A stretch of 64,000 nt of DNA from Bacteroidia bacterium (GCA_025454955.1 JALONL010000009.1:106411-170410), one strand, 5' to 3'; shown: positions 27,606-36,729, counted from the stretch's first letter. Notes: a model not told the origin generated them from the letters alone. Made by a program: numbers and translations.

Positions 27606-28377
27606 AACCTCCTCTGATTTCTTTTAACCAGCTATCAGGATTAATTGCCCCCAACCAGTTATTCTTCGCCTTTTCTCTTAATTTACTCAAATACTGTTCA
27701 TCGTATTTGGGTTGATAATCTATAAGTTCCACAAATTTTAAAGTGGCGGTATCAATCTCGCCGGTTTCTGAATGCTGTTTTCCGGTGGCCCTTATACCAA
27801 AAGTTTTGTAGAGCATATTTTCGTTATACTCTTCAAGGAAACTGATTGGTGTTTGTATTCTTATTGTACCAAACTCTTCGGTATGGATATGAATGTTTGC
27901 TTTATCCTTTCCTCCGGCGTTGGTAATTTTCCCGTAAAAATAAAATTCGGCATCTGCCCAGATTGTTTCTGTCCGGTAATAACGGGTAGAGCGGTCAATT
28001 TTCACTTCGTTTGAGCGGGGAAGCGAAGTTTTGATGTGGAAAGAGTAGTCTTTTTTTGCAGCAATATCCTGAATACTTTCAAATGCCTTAGCCGTCTTTA
28101 TATCGAGAAAATCTATACCGGTACTCTCGTTGATTTGCCCGATCACAGCATTGAAACCAATTATGTGCTGTACGGATGTTTTGAAAATATGCCTTACCGA
28201 ACCTTCTTCTATTTGATAACTGATAACTGGTCTGTCTTTCTTTTCTCCGGGGTAAAGCAAATCTTCGGCATTTTCAAGCATAGTTATCAGTTCCCGGATA
28301 TCGTAATTATCGGGAGTAAGGCTGAGATTTCCTTTGGTGCCTGTTATTCTGATTTCTATAAAACCGTTCTTTTCCAC
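27595..28377 (-). CDS. Unknown partner of the PIN protein, candidate antitoxin
   Basis: A 260-aa protein of unknown family. The start is a GTG (28375-28377); no upstream ATG is in frame. The body is mixed alpha/beta (for example GFIEIRITGTKGNLSLTPDN, ANIHIHTEEFGTIRIQTPIS), with no helix-turn-helix recognised. The tail (WLGAINPDSWLKEIRGGYDA) is a short amphipathic segment with Trp, Arg and Gly, as in the toxin-binding tails of many antitoxins. It precedes and overlaps the PIN gene by 11 nt. It is far larger than VapB-type antitoxins (70-90 aa), so this would be an unusual pair. Confidence 0.65.
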   Translation of the reverse strand: MEKNGFIEIRITGTKGNLSLTPDNYDIRELITMLENAEDLLYPGEKKDRPVISYQIEEGSVRHIFKTSVQHIIGFNAVIGQINESTGIDFLDIKTAKAFESIQDIAAKKDYSFHIKTSLPRSNEVKIDRSTRYYRTETIWADAEFYFYGKITNAGGKDKANIHIHTEEFGTIRIQTPISFLEEYNENMLYKTFGIRATGKQHSETGEIDTATLKFVELIDYQPKYDEQYLSKLREKAKNNWLGAINPDSWLKEIRGGYDA

Positions 28378-28473
28378 TATGTAAAATAACGAATATTTTG
28401 TGTAAAAAGGAAAAAGTATCCGTTAATGAGTTTGGCAGTTAAGACTTAAATAGCGATAAAAAGCACTGTCCAC

Positions 28474-29340
28474 TCACCCCGCCGCAGAATTTGCCCTAGC
28501 CTGATTTTTCACTTCGGCCACCAGCAAATCAAACAGGCGTTTCGAAGTATCATACGTATAGCGTTTTTGCCGGTAAGCACTCACCCATTGAATACCGCGT
28601 ATGGCATTGGTGAGAAACACTTCGTCGGAATTTAGAAGCACGCTCATGGGCAAGGGCACTTCATACACTGCAATGCGGTTGGCCTGCGCCAGTGCCATTA
28701 CTTCGGCGCGCATTACACCGGCCACGCAGCCTTCGGAGAGCGGACAGGTATAAAGCACACCATTTTTTACCGCGAAAAGGTTGGAGGCCGTGGCTTCAAT
28801 TACATTGCCCTGCTGGTTGAGTAAAATACAATCGTCCATTTGCTGGTCGCGGGCATGAATGGCCGCCAGTACATACAATACCGCATTCGACGATTTTATG
28901 TTGGCTAATTTGCTTACCGGCTTGCGGAGTTCCTGATACAGGTCTATTACAAGTCCTTCGGTATTGAGTGTGTAGGTGGGTACGTCGAGCGGCTCCAGTT
29001 CCATGAGCCAGGCGGCCTCGTTCGAATCGGGTCGGTAATTGCCGCCATCGGTACGGAAAACCGAAAGCCTGATGCGCCCGCTTTTGATCTGGTTGGCCTG
29101 CGCCAGTTTGCGGCACCAGTCGGTCAGCGAAAGAGTAATGAACCCGGCGGGCAAACGCAGATGCAGTTGCTGCACTCCGGCCATAAGCCGCTCCAGGTGA
29201 CGGCGGGTAAAACAGGCCTCGCCGCCAATGAGCCTTATGGTTTCAAACACCCCGTCGCCGTAGCGGAATGCGCGGTTTGATGTGCCGAAACGCACCTCAT
29301 CGCTGGCGGTGAGCTTGCCGTTATAGAGTACCTGAGCCAA
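28474..29340 (-). CDS. Aminotransferase class IV (PabC/IlvE-like)
   Basis: A 288-aa fold-type IV PLP enzyme. The family start (NRAFRYGDGVFETIRLIGG), the PLP lysine (LANIKSSNAV, K149) and the cofactor-binding segment (GNVIEATASNLFAVKNG) are present. Class IV includes branched-chain and D-amino acid aminotransferases and aminodeoxychorismate lyase; length and motifs fit the lyase (folate pathway) or a general transaminase, and I cannot decide. The start is a TTG at 29340 preceded by ATA and, after nine more sense codons, a stop, with no ATG upstream. Confidence 0.85.
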   Translation of the reverse strand: MAQVLYNGKLTASDEVRFGTSNRAFRYGDGVFETIRLIGGEACFTRRHLERLMAGVQQLHLRLPAGFITLSLTDWCRKLAQANQIKSGRIRLSVFRTDGGNYRPDSNEAAWLMELEPLDVPTYTLNTEGLVIDLYQELRKPVSKLANIKSSNAVLYVLAAIHARDQQMDDCILLNQQGNVIEATASNLFAVKNGVLYTCPLSEGCVAGVMRAEVMALAQANRIAVYEVPLPMSVLLNSDEVFLTNAIRGIQWVSAYRQKRYTYDTSKRLFDLLVAEVKNQARANSAAG

Positions 29341-29657
29341 TATCTGATCGTTTCCAGATAGTTTGTACGTAACTGTAAACTAAAGGTTTACCAGTTTCCT
29401 GTAAATATAAGGAAACGTTTACAAACGGATAGGGGAAAATGACCATATCATTACCCGGCCATAAATCGAAACGGAGCCGAAAACAGTAACCGCCACAACA
29501 AACAGTGCGCAATAATTCCGGCTTAAACCTCACCTCTTTAATCAGGCTTGAAAAGAGTATGCGGCAGGGTCGGATTATTGCGCCTGTGTGTATATACGAA
29601 ATAACGGGAGAAGGTGGTTTTTTAGTATTGCCGTTATCGGGAATATCGCCTCACCGC
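29341..29657. other. Intergenic region with GTAAAC/GTTTAC motifs
   Basis: No gene is seen. The stretch nearest the aminotransferase holds the inverted pair GTAAAC-TAAAG-GTTTAC (29375-29391) and another GTTTAC at 29417-29422, possibly a regulator site; nothing else stands out. Similar hexamers occur at 4374, 4420 and 4441. Confidence 0.35.
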
Positions 29658-30308
29658 CTATTCACCCGAAATAAAGTTTCCGCTCAGTATACCAATAAAC
29701 CTCGTAAACAGCCACGGATGCGCAACTACCAGAAACAAAAACCCATACAGTCCGCCCCAGAAATGCGCATCGTGCCCAATATTGCCACCTCCCCGCCGGG
29801 CCAGAAAATACGAGAGTCCCAAATACACAATGCCAAATAACCACGCAGGCATCCTGATAAAAAAGAAAAAGGATATTATTTCGGTAGGTGCAAAAAGTAC
29901 AAAGGCAAACATAACGGCCGAAGTGGCTCCCGAAGCACCAAGCGCATTGTACCACTCATGATTACGGTGCTTAAACAAACTGTACAGCGACGAAACCACA
30001 CCCGCACTGAGGTAAAACAGAATGTACACTACCCCGCCCCATTGCGGCCCGAACAAATTCTCATCACGAAACACAAATTCGGCAAAGCGGCCCATGTAAT
30101 ACAGCGTAACCATATTAAAGATGAGGTGCATACCGTCGGCATGTAGGAAGGCCGAGGAAATAAGCCGGTAATACTGGCGATGATGCCAAACGGCCGTGGC
30201 GTTGAAAATCATGCCGTGCATCAGGGCCGGGCGTTCCCATGCCTGCCACGAAAGCAGCACGGTAAAGGCTATGAGAATGTATGTGAGGTATGGATCGCTG
30301 GCAAACAT
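29658..30308 (-). CDS. Rhomboid-family intramembrane serine protease
   Basis: A 216-aa membrane protein with six predicted helices. The catalytic serine is in NALGASGATS (S126) and the histidine in GHDAHFWGGLYG (H182). The first-loop motif SAFLHADGMHLIFNMVTLYY matches the family. Rhomboids cleave transmembrane segments inside the membrane; substrates are unknown. Its gene is monocistronic on the minus strand, 55 nt after the DinB-like gene. Confidence 0.93.
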   Translation of the reverse strand: MFASDPYLTYILIAFTVLLSWQAWERPALMHGMIFNATAVWHHRQYYRLISSAFLHADGMHLIFNMVTLYYMGRFAEFVFRDENLFGPQWGGVVYILFYLSAGVVSSLYSLFKHRNHEWYNALGASGATSAVMFAFVLFAPTEIISFFFFIRMPAWLFGIVYLGLSYFLARRGGGNIGHDAHFWGGLYGFLFLVVAHPWLFTRFIGILSGNFISGE

Positions 30309-30363
30309 AGAAAAGCATCAGCCTTTTGCGGCTGTGCGGGTAAAGATAAGAAGCTGTTCCGGT

Positions 30364-30900
30364 TTACGGCTTCAGGTAATTACCCGCAAAGCCGGTCGAT
30401 TTTCCGCGCGGAATGGAGAGGCTTTGCCAGTTTTTACCTGCCTGAAACCGCGCCAGCAGCACAATTTGCCCGGTGTGGTAGCTGTAATGCGCCACCTGTC
30501 GCTGCAGGGCCTGCAACACCGTAAGCGGTTCCTTACGTATGTAAATATGCTGCATGAGATGCGCAGGCGTAACCGTGTCGAGTGCAAGAAACAGGGCTTC
30601 CCAGCCTTTTTCCCATTGCTGCATGAGTGCGTGGCGCGCGAGGGGTTGTGCTTCAAATTCGGCATCGCGGTTGCGCCAGTCTTTTTCGCCGTCGCTGGTG
30701 AGGAAATCGGTCCAGCGCGAAAGCAGGTTGCCGGCCATGTGCTGTACCACAATGGCGCAACTGTTGCCGTCTTCAAACGGAATTACTGTAAAGCCTTCGT
30801 CGCTTACCTGTGCCAGTGCTTTTTCTGCAAGCTGTTTCATGCGGGCAAATTCGAAACGGATGGTTTCGAGCAGATGTGTTTCGGTGGTAATCTCAGCCAT
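30364..30900 (-). CDS. DinB-like (DUF1572) protein
   Basis: A 178-aa four-helix protein. The His residues expected for the DinB metal site are visible (SCAIVVQHMAGN, and two in QRQVAHYSYHTGQIVLLAR). Members of this superfamily include thiol transferases, but DUF1572 proteins are uncharacterised. An upstream ATG at 30951 would add 17 residues of poor quality; the start at 30900 (MAEITTETHLLETIRFEFAR) fits the family. Confidence 0.83.
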   Translation of the reverse strand: MAEITTETHLLETIRFEFARMKQLAEKALAQVSDEGFTVIPFEDGNSCAIVVQHMAGNLLSRWTDFLTSDGEKDWRNRDAEFEAQPLARHALMQQWEKGWEALFLALDTVTPAHLMQHIYIRKEPLTVLQALQRQVAHYSYHTGQIVLLARFQAGKNWQSLSIPRGKSTGFAGNYLKP

Positions 30901-31201
30901 TGTCCCTAATGATAGTTGATAATTGCGGCAAGGTCGAAACAATGTTTTCAACGAACAAACATTTTCTTGCCAATAAATTGAAAATGGTCATTGTTTCGGG
31001 TGTAACGGAATGCACAGCTACTCCTCTGTTCCATCGTATTCAGGGCGGTAGGCGGGTGTGAGAATTTCTGCCCCGGGCGCGAATTATCATTTTATTGAAT
31101 CTTTAGGTCTTCTAAACTATCAGGGATGTAATTGGGAAATTTATTTGCTGGAGCGAAACTATTGCTCTTTTAAAATACCGTCCGCTCCGGCTTTACGTTA
31201 C

Positions 31202-31293
31202 AATTTGCCCAAACAAAAACAATTTTACGGGGAACCCTTCGAGGTCTGAAAAGACCTCGAAGGGGCATTTTACTATTTTTGTTTGGGCAAATT
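31202..31293. repeat. Nested palindromic element 1
   Basis: Outer arms AATTTGCCCAAACAAAAA (31202-31219) and TTTTTGTTTGGGCAAATT (31276-31293) are exact inverted repeats of 18 bp. Inside, CCCTTCGAGGTCT-GAAA-AGACCTCGAAGGG (31235-31264) is a perfect 13-bp stem. A second element of the same plan, with a related AGGTCT core, lies at 62308-62403. The rest of the 30901-31371 gap has nothing recognisable. Confidence 0.8.
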
Positions 31294-31371
31294 TCCACTA
31301 CAATCCGGGCTAGGATAATTACCACCTGTTTTCCATTCTATACAATCTTAAAAGTGTAGTAATTTAGTCGC

Positions 31372-31953
31372 ATGAAGAAACCATCTACCGTGGCCGAATA
31401 CATTGCCGGTTTTCCGGCTTCCACGCAAAAGCAGTTGGAAGAAATACGCGCCATCATCCGCAAGGCCGCACCCGGGGCCGAAGAAGTAATAAGCTACGGA
31501 ATGCCCGGCTACAGGCTGCACAGCGTGCTGGTGTGGTTTGGCGGTTACGAAAAACATATCGGTTTTTATCCTTCCAATACGGGTATCGAGGCTTTTAAAG
31601 ATGCGCTTGGCGGTTATACCTTTTCAAAAGGAGCCGTGCAGTTTCCGCTGGGCAAGCCGCTGCCCAAAAAACTCATTACGGAAATAGTAAAATTCCGTAT
31701 GCTTTTCGACCAGGAAATTGCCGCCGTAAAACAGGCCGCCAAAGCTGCTAAAAAAATGGCCGCGCAGGAAGCGAAAGCAGTTGTGGCCAAGGCAGGAAAA
31801 AAAGCAGCGCCCGCAGCAAAAAAAGCAGCAGCACAATCAAAAAAGCCGTCAACACCGGCAAAGAAAGCCGCTAAAAAAGTGCCGGCTAAAACTGCATCCG
31901 CAAAAGCCGCCACCGCCAAAAACGCCAAAACCCTCAAAGCAAAAGGCCGGTAG
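31372..31953 (+). CDS. DUF1801 protein with histone-like Lys/Ala tail
   Basis: A 193-aa protein. Residues ~1-120 are a DUF1801 (YdhG-like) domain (AEYIAGFPASTQKQLEEIRA, EEVISYGMPGYRL, HIGFYPSNTGIEAFKD). From ~123 the chain is nearly all Lys, Ala, Pro, Ser and Thr, with repeated KKAA, AKKA and KKPS, like histone H1 tails and bacterial HU/H1-type extensions that bind DNA non-specifically. DUF1801 alone has no firm function; the tail suggests nucleic-acid contact, which is inference. The tail could also be low-complexity drift. Confidence 0.85.
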   Translation: MKKPSTVAEYIAGFPASTQKQLEEIRAIIRKAAPGAEEVISYGMPGYRLHSVLVWFGGYEKHIGFYPSNTGIEAFKDALGGYTFSKGAVQFPLGKPLPKKLITEIVKFRMLFDQEIAAVKQAAKAAKKMAAQEAKAVVAKAGKKAAPAAKKAAAQSKKPSTPAKKAAKKVPAKTASAKAATAKNAKTLKAKGR

Positions 31954-32001
31954 CCGCAGCCATGCTTCAACACGGAGTAATTCGTTGTACCTTTACCCCG
32001 T

Positions 32002-33411
32002 ATGTACGTACCTCCCAATACCGATACCATTGCCGCATTAGCCACCGCCCACGGCACGGCTGCCATTGCCGTAATCCGAATTTCGGGCCCGCAGGCGTTT
32101 GATGTGGTGGAAAGTGTGTTCCGCTCGCGCAAGGGCAAACCCAAAACACTGCGCAACAAGCCCGGGCATACTGCCCATTTCGGCATTATTGTGGAAGGCA
32201 ATGCGGAGGATGCGGTAATCCTCGACGAGGTACTGGTCACAATTTTCAAAAACCCGCATTCCTACACCGGCGAAGACAGTGTGGAAATTTCCTGCCACGG
32301 CTCGGTGTTTATACAGCAGCAGTTGCTTCAACTGCTTTACCGCCACGGCTGTCGTCCGGCACAGCCCGGCGAGTTTACACTGCGTGCCTTTCTCAACGGC
32401 AAATTCGATCTTTCGCAGGCCGAGGCCGTGGCCGATCTTATTGCCTCGCAATCGGGCGCGGCACATCAGGTGGCCATGCAGCAAATGCGCGGAGGCTTCT
32501 CCAACAAAATTCAGATTCTCCGCGACGAACTGATGAACTTTGCCTCACTCATCGAACTCGAACTCGATTTCAGTGAGGAAGATGTGGAGTTTGCCAACCG
32601 CGACGAACTACGCCAGCTGCTCTGGAAAATTCAACGCCTCATTCAACGCCTCATCGATTCGTTTGAAGTGGGCAATGTCATCAAAAACGGCATACCCGTA
32701 GCCATTGTGGGCAAACCCAATGCCGGCAAAAGCACCCTGCTCAACACCCTGCTCGACGAAGAACGCGCCATTGTGAGCGACATTCCCGGCACCACGCGCG
32801 ATACCATCGAAGACGAAATTACCATTGACGGCGTACTCTTTCGCTTCATAGACACCGCCGGACTGCGCTCCACCACCGACACCATCGAAAGCATCGGCGT
32901 ATCGCGTTCGCTCGAGCAGATACGTCAATCGGCCATTGTCATTTACCTGTTCGATGTACACGAAATGACCCGCGCCGAACTTATGCCCGCCCTCGACGAA
33001 GTAAAAAGCTACATCAACGGCGCACAGTTGCTGGTGGTGGGCAATAAAATAGACAAGGAAGACATTGCCACCGCCCAGCGCGAGTTTGCCGAGTTCGACA
33101 CGCTTTTCATTTCGGCCAAAGAACATTACGGCATCGACGATTTGCAGCAAAAACTGGTAAGCCTCTTCGACAGCCGCACCGTAAACATTACCGAAACCAT
33201 TGTCACCAACGCCCGCCACGCCGATGCCCTGCGCCGCACCAACGGAGCCATTGAACGCATCATAAACGGAATGGGCATGAACATTCCCGGCGATTTACTG
33301 GCGCAGGATATACGTGAGGCGCTGGTGTATCTCTCTGAAATTACCGGGCAGCAGATTACTTCGGATGATTTGCTGGGGAATATTTTCGGGAAATTCTGTA
33401 TCGGCAAATAA
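32002..33411 (+). CDS. mnmE: tRNA modification GTPase MnmE
   Basis: A 469-aa GTPase that, with MnmG, makes the carboxymethylaminomethyl group at U34 of certain tRNAs. The N-terminal folate-binding domain (DTIAALATAHGTAAIAVIRI) is followed by a helical domain, and the G domain is inserted within it: G1 IVGKPNAGKST, G2/G3 SDIPGTTRDTIEDE and DTAGLR, G4 VGNKID. The C-terminal FCIGK is the family's signature cysteine motif. A -7-like box TACCTTTA (31988-31995) ends 6 nt before the ATG, so the mRNA is probably leaderless. Confidence 0.97.
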   Translation: MYVPPNTDTIAALATAHGTAAIAVIRISGPQAFDVVESVFRSRKGKPKTLRNKPGHTAHFGIIVEGNAEDAVILDEVLVTIFKNPHSYTGEDSVEISCHGSVFIQQQLLQLLYRHGCRPAQPGEFTLRAFLNGKFDLSQAEAVADLIASQSGAAHQVAMQQMRGGFSNKIQILRDELMNFASLIELELDFSEEDVEFANRDELRQLLWKIQRLIQRLIDSFEVGNVIKNGIPVAIVGKPNAGKSTLLNTLLDEERAIVSDIPGTTRDTIEDEITIDGVLFRFIDTAGLRSTTDTIESIGVSRSLEQIRQSAIVIYLFDVHEMTRAELMPALDEVKSYINGAQLLVVGNKIDKEDIATAQREFAEFDTLFISAKEHYGIDDLQQKLVSLFDSRTVNITETIVTNARHADALRRTNGAIERIINGMGMNIPGDLLAQDIREALVYLSEITGQQITSDDLLGNIFGKFCIGK

Positions 33412-33479
33412 TAACCGCGATTATAATACCCCGTTTCAAAATTATTTCCGGGATATTGTATTTTCCCGCATCGCGGTTA
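33412..33479. repeat. Inverted repeat between convergent genes
   Basis: TAACCGCGAT (33412-33421) and ATCGCGGTTA (33470-33479) are 10-bp perfect arms around a 48-base loop; the right arm covers the stop codon of the nuclease gene. It may terminate both genes, but no T-run follows either arm. Confidence 0.5.
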
Positions 33480-34769
33480 ATGTGTCAATTCCTGATACAG
33501 TTCCCACAAAGCATCGCGAAGAACCACGAGCGGATCAGGCTGTTCGTCGTCTGAACCTGAATCTGCTTCAATATCCATAGCCATTACATCGGGCTGCGGA
33601 GCCAGCATTGCCGCAAATGCATCTGTCACCGCCTGCCATTCGGCTCTGAACAAGTCCAGCTGATCTCCACGCTGCGAAAGAGCGGTAGCCTGCGCAGACA
33701 TTACCCCTATTAATTGCTCATCGAAATTGCCAAGCAAACTAAGCCGGGTTTGTGTTACATAATTATCTGTATCTCTGAGGTAATTGAAAATAGCAATAAC
33801 CCGTTCCCGCATTTGCCTGATATAATTCGAGCCCTCGGCAGGATCAATTTCGTTTTCCCTTGCAATTCCAAATTTATCATGTGCATTGAGCATCACTTCA
33901 ACCTGTAAATCAATGATGGGATACTGATTGATATTATGTTGTTGAAGATAAGGCAGAATATACGCTTCAACTTGCTGGGTAAAAGCATTCATTCTTTGTC
34001 CGGCAAGAGTAAGATGATGCAATACAGGATGTTTCTGTGCCAGGTTATCCCCCGGAAATGCCGCAGCAAAAGGAGGCAGATTCATCGGAAGGTTGGCCGG
34101 TACACCCACCGGATCGGGTTCTGCATCATTGGCCAGCCAGGCATTGAGGTCATTGAGTTGGGCATGATTTTCGGGCGACTGGTATAACCTGACGGCAAAA
34201 TTGACGCTGTTGGGCAAACGACGCTCTGCATCGGAAATATTGGCCGCATTGGGTTGACCATAATTTATGGTTACACGATAAATTAAAACACCTCTCTGAG
34301 GGTTATTATTCAGGTATTCATTCAATGGAATTTCAACCTGATCGCGCATGGCGTAATTGAGGGTTTCGGTGAACGGCACCATATTATACATCTCACTCGG
34401 CCCTTTCAGGCTGTTTGCCAGTACGTGACCACGATGATAAAGACCGGGTATCTGCTGATTTCGTCTGTACACATCCAGATAAAATTTTGTGTTTACCGGA
34501 CCTCCGCCATTCAAATGAGCCCGGTTTGGTGTTAAAATTCCTTCGTAAGCAGTGGTTGCCTGGTAAGGGCCGCTGTTGCCTATTGTCCAGTTGTTGGCCT
34601 GCGGCGCGGGCATTTGCGGGAAGTGATTTGTGGCGAGGTTATGACGGGGAATACCACGGGCCATTTGCACCGGTGCCTCGCGCGATACACCTTTTCCTCC
34701 TTCCAACTGATGAGCAACTGCCAGAGAAGTGGATGTATCTGCCTGACTATTCTGGTGATTCCCGTTCAT
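33477..34769 (-). CDS. Predicted DNA/RNA non-specific endonuclease
   Basis: A 430-aa protein. The nuclease motif is visible at ~108-140: PGLYHRGHVLANSLKG with H115 as the general base, then MYNMVPFTETLNYAMRDQVE with the metal-ligand asparagine. This resembles the DRGH/N-Q-x-x-N layout of NucA-type enzymes. There is no signal peptide. Residues 1-45 (polar, then SREAPVQMARGIP) look like the linker regions of exported toxins of contractile-injection systems; that link is inference only. The C-terminal half is helical with an acidic end (EADSGSDDEQPDP). The gene diverges from the peptidase operon and may belong to the same system. No immunity gene is apparent. Confidence 0.72.
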   Translation of the reverse strand: MNGNHQNSQADTSTSLAVAHQLEGGKGVSREAPVQMARGIPRHNLATNHFPQMPAPQANNWTIGNSGPYQATTAYEGILTPNRAHLNGGGPVNTKFYLDVYRRNQQIPGLYHRGHVLANSLKGPSEMYNMVPFTETLNYAMRDQVEIPLNEYLNNNPQRGVLIYRVTINYGQPNAANISDAERRLPNSVNFAVRLYQSPENHAQLNDLNAWLANDAEPDPVGVPANLPMNLPPFAAAFPGDNLAQKHPVLHHLTLAGQRMNAFTQQVEAYILPYLQQHNINQYPIIDLQVEVMLNAHDKFGIARENEIDPAEGSNYIRQMRERVIAIFNYLRDTDNYVTQTRLSLLGNFDEQLIGVMSAQATALSQRGDQLDLFRAEWQAVTDAFAAMLAPQPDVMAMDIEADSGSDDEQPDPLVVLRDALWELYQELTH

Positions 34770-34775
34770 ATACTA

Positions 34776-34783
34776 TAAATATA
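34776..34783 (-). promoter_or_regulatory. -7 box of the nuclease gene
   Basis: On the minus strand TATATTTA (consensus TAnnTTTG with one mismatch) ends 6 nt before the ATG (34767-34769), again predicting a leaderless mRNA. Confidence 0.5.
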
Positions 34784-34888
34784 ACATCATTTCATTTACT
34801 CCCTAAGGAAATAGAATTAACATGTGAATTAATCGGGCAATTCTGCCCCTTGTAAACTATATCTGTTGAAAACATCAGGAAGCAAAAA

Positions 34889-34919
34889 TTTGATTTCACT
34901 GGTGGTAAATCTACATTTA
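34889..34919 (+). promoter_or_regulatory. Promoter of the peptidase/giant-protein operon
   Basis: TTTG (34889-34892), 19 nt, then TACATTTA (34912-34919): the Bacteroidota -33 / -7 pattern with one mismatch. It gives a leader of about 80 nt before the ATG at 35005. No other good promoter is seen within the operon. Confidence 0.7.
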
Positions 34920-35004
34920 CTGCGCTCAGAAAAAATAATTACCGCTTACCAACCGGCGAAATTCCCCGTCATTTCTTCGGAATCAAAAACAAAAGCTTTC
35001 CTGT

Positions 35005-36729
35005 ATGGATAAGTTATTGCCTTTGATTGCAGCAAATGATACCCGCGATAAGCTGAGAAGTTTTGCGGGAGTAGTTTACATAGGCATTGGCAGAAAAGAA
35101 ACAGCCGGTAAAATTTCCGATGATTGGGTGTTTCGTGTGTATGTGAAAGAGAAGAAACCTCTTCACGCACTTCTTCCCACCGAGCGAATTCCCAAAGAAA
35201 TAGACGGTTTCAAAACCGATGTGATTACGGCAACCGAACAGGAAGCAGCCTGCAGCGATAACCGCATTAAACCCGGCGATCGTGTGGAACGGTTTATGCC
35301 CAATCTGATTCAGGAAGGAGGCACGCTGGGGTGTTTTGTGCAAAAGGGTGCGCGCAAATTTCTGCTTACCAACCATCATGTGGTAATGACATCGGGAAAT
35401 TATTCGCGCGATGTATATGTACCGCGCCGGAGCACATTTCTTCAAAGCCCCTGCAACAGCCCGATAGGACGCATGGTAAGCAATTCGCCGGCCGATGCCA
35501 TGTATCCCGAAATACAAATGGTTTTCAGGGGTGATTTTGCCTTGGGAGGAAAAAGTTGTGAGGTGGACGCGGCATTGATTGAATTAAACAGCGGCACCGG
35601 CTTTGTAAACCAGAACAGCGATTTTACCATTGCCCCGCAGGTACGCGATTTGCTCAGCCTGCCATTTACTCAGGGACAAATACCCAATTCGCAACCCGAT
35701 CTCTCCGACGGACACATTTACCAGCAGAATAATGCCAATGAGCCTTTCATATATGTGAAAAAGAAAGGCATGACCACCGGTTTTACCGAAGGAGAAATTA
35801 TAGAACTGGCCAGAGAAAAGAAAATAGAGAATAATTATGTGATGATCTGGCAAATGAAGATCAGGCCTTTTGAAGCAATGGCCGGAGGTGTGGAACGAAA
35901 GGCTTTTCAGTATGACGAAACGTATGAAATACCGGATGGACACATTCCCACACGCGCACAGATATTAACCGCATTTACCGGCAAACGGGTACAGGCTACT
36001 CCCGAGGCAGGAACAAACAGAATACGGTTTCATGGAAGATGTTTTCTGCGTCCGGGCGATTCGGGTTCAACCTGTTTGGACAGCGACAACAAAATTGTAG
36101 GGCTGCTCAATGAAGCTAACGGTGTGTACATTACTCCGCTAAACGGTACACAGGTATTTGTTCCCGATGGCGACGGGCTTGCCTGCTTTATTATACCGGT
36201 GTTTCAGGCCCTCGGTCTGAATCCGGCCGATGCGGTGGTGCCGGTTTCTTCGGGAAGCCAGGGGCAGTTAATGGAAATTCCGGCCACGGTGCTGAGCGCG
36301 CCAGATGGTCAGGAAATTATGCGAAACCGGATTGCCGAATTGGAAACCCTGTTTCTGAACAGTACAAACGGGCTTCAACTTAACGAAGAAACAGGAAAGC
36401 ATTTCAACGAATGTCTGCAACTGATAAGGCATCGGAAACGACTCTCCACCCTAACCTGGCAACGCTGCAACGGCCCCGGTTTTGTGGCCGCAATCATTCG
36501 CTTTCTGCGCGGCGATGATGAATTTATTCCCCACAAAATAGGCAACACCACACGGAGCCAGCTCATCGGCAAAATGAGAGAGGCATTGTATCTCGAAGGC
36601 TCCGAGCCGCTCAAACAATTTCTCGACACACACGGCAACAGACTTGAACAGGTGCTCATCTCCTGCTCCACATACAGCGACATTACAGACGCGCTTTCAA
36701 ACACCCCTTCAAACATTACCGCCTCATGA
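35005..36729 (+). CDS. Trypsin-like serine peptidase 1, 574 aa
   Basis: The first of six related peptidases. Three parts: an N-terminal domain (~10-75: FAGVVYIGIGRKETAGK, WVFRVYVKEK, IPKEIDGFKTDVI) shared with peptidases 2, 3, 5 and 6; a chymotrypsin-like domain with H125 (FLLTNHHVV), D188 (CEVDAALIEL) and S353 (RPGDSGSTC); and a C-terminal helical domain (~470-570) with a weaker version of the shared motif (LIRHRKRLSTLTWQRCNGPG). No signal peptide is present, so it acts in the cytoplasm or is exported another way. The fold resembles plant NAL1-type peptidases. The substrate is unknown. It ends in a 4-nt ATGA overlap with the next gene. Confidence 0.85.
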   Translation: MDKLLPLIAANDTRDKLRSFAGVVYIGIGRKETAGKISDDWVFRVYVKEKKPLHALLPTERIPKEIDGFKTDVITATEQEAACSDNRIKPGDRVERFMPNLIQEGGTLGCFVQKGARKFLLTNHHVVMTSGNYSRDVYVPRRSTFLQSPCNSPIGRMVSNSPADAMYPEIQMVFRGDFALGGKSCEVDAALIELNSGTGFVNQNSDFTIAPQVRDLLSLPFTQGQIPNSQPDLSDGHIYQQNNANEPFIYVKKKGMTTGFTEGEIIELAREKKIENNYVMIWQMKIRPFEAMAGGVERKAFQYDETYEIPDGHIPTRAQILTAFTGKRVQATPEAGTNRIRFHGRCFLRPGDSGSTCLDSDNKIVGLLNEANGVYITPLNGTQVFVPDGDGLACFIIPVFQALGLNPADAVVPVSSGSQGQLMEIPATVLSAPDGQEIMRNRIAELETLFLNSTNGLQLNEETGKHFNECLQLIRHRKRLSTLTWQRCNGPGFVAAIIRFLRGDDEFIPHKIGNTTRSQLIGKMREALYLEGSEPLKQFLDTHGNRLEQVLISCSTYSDITDALSNTPSNITAS

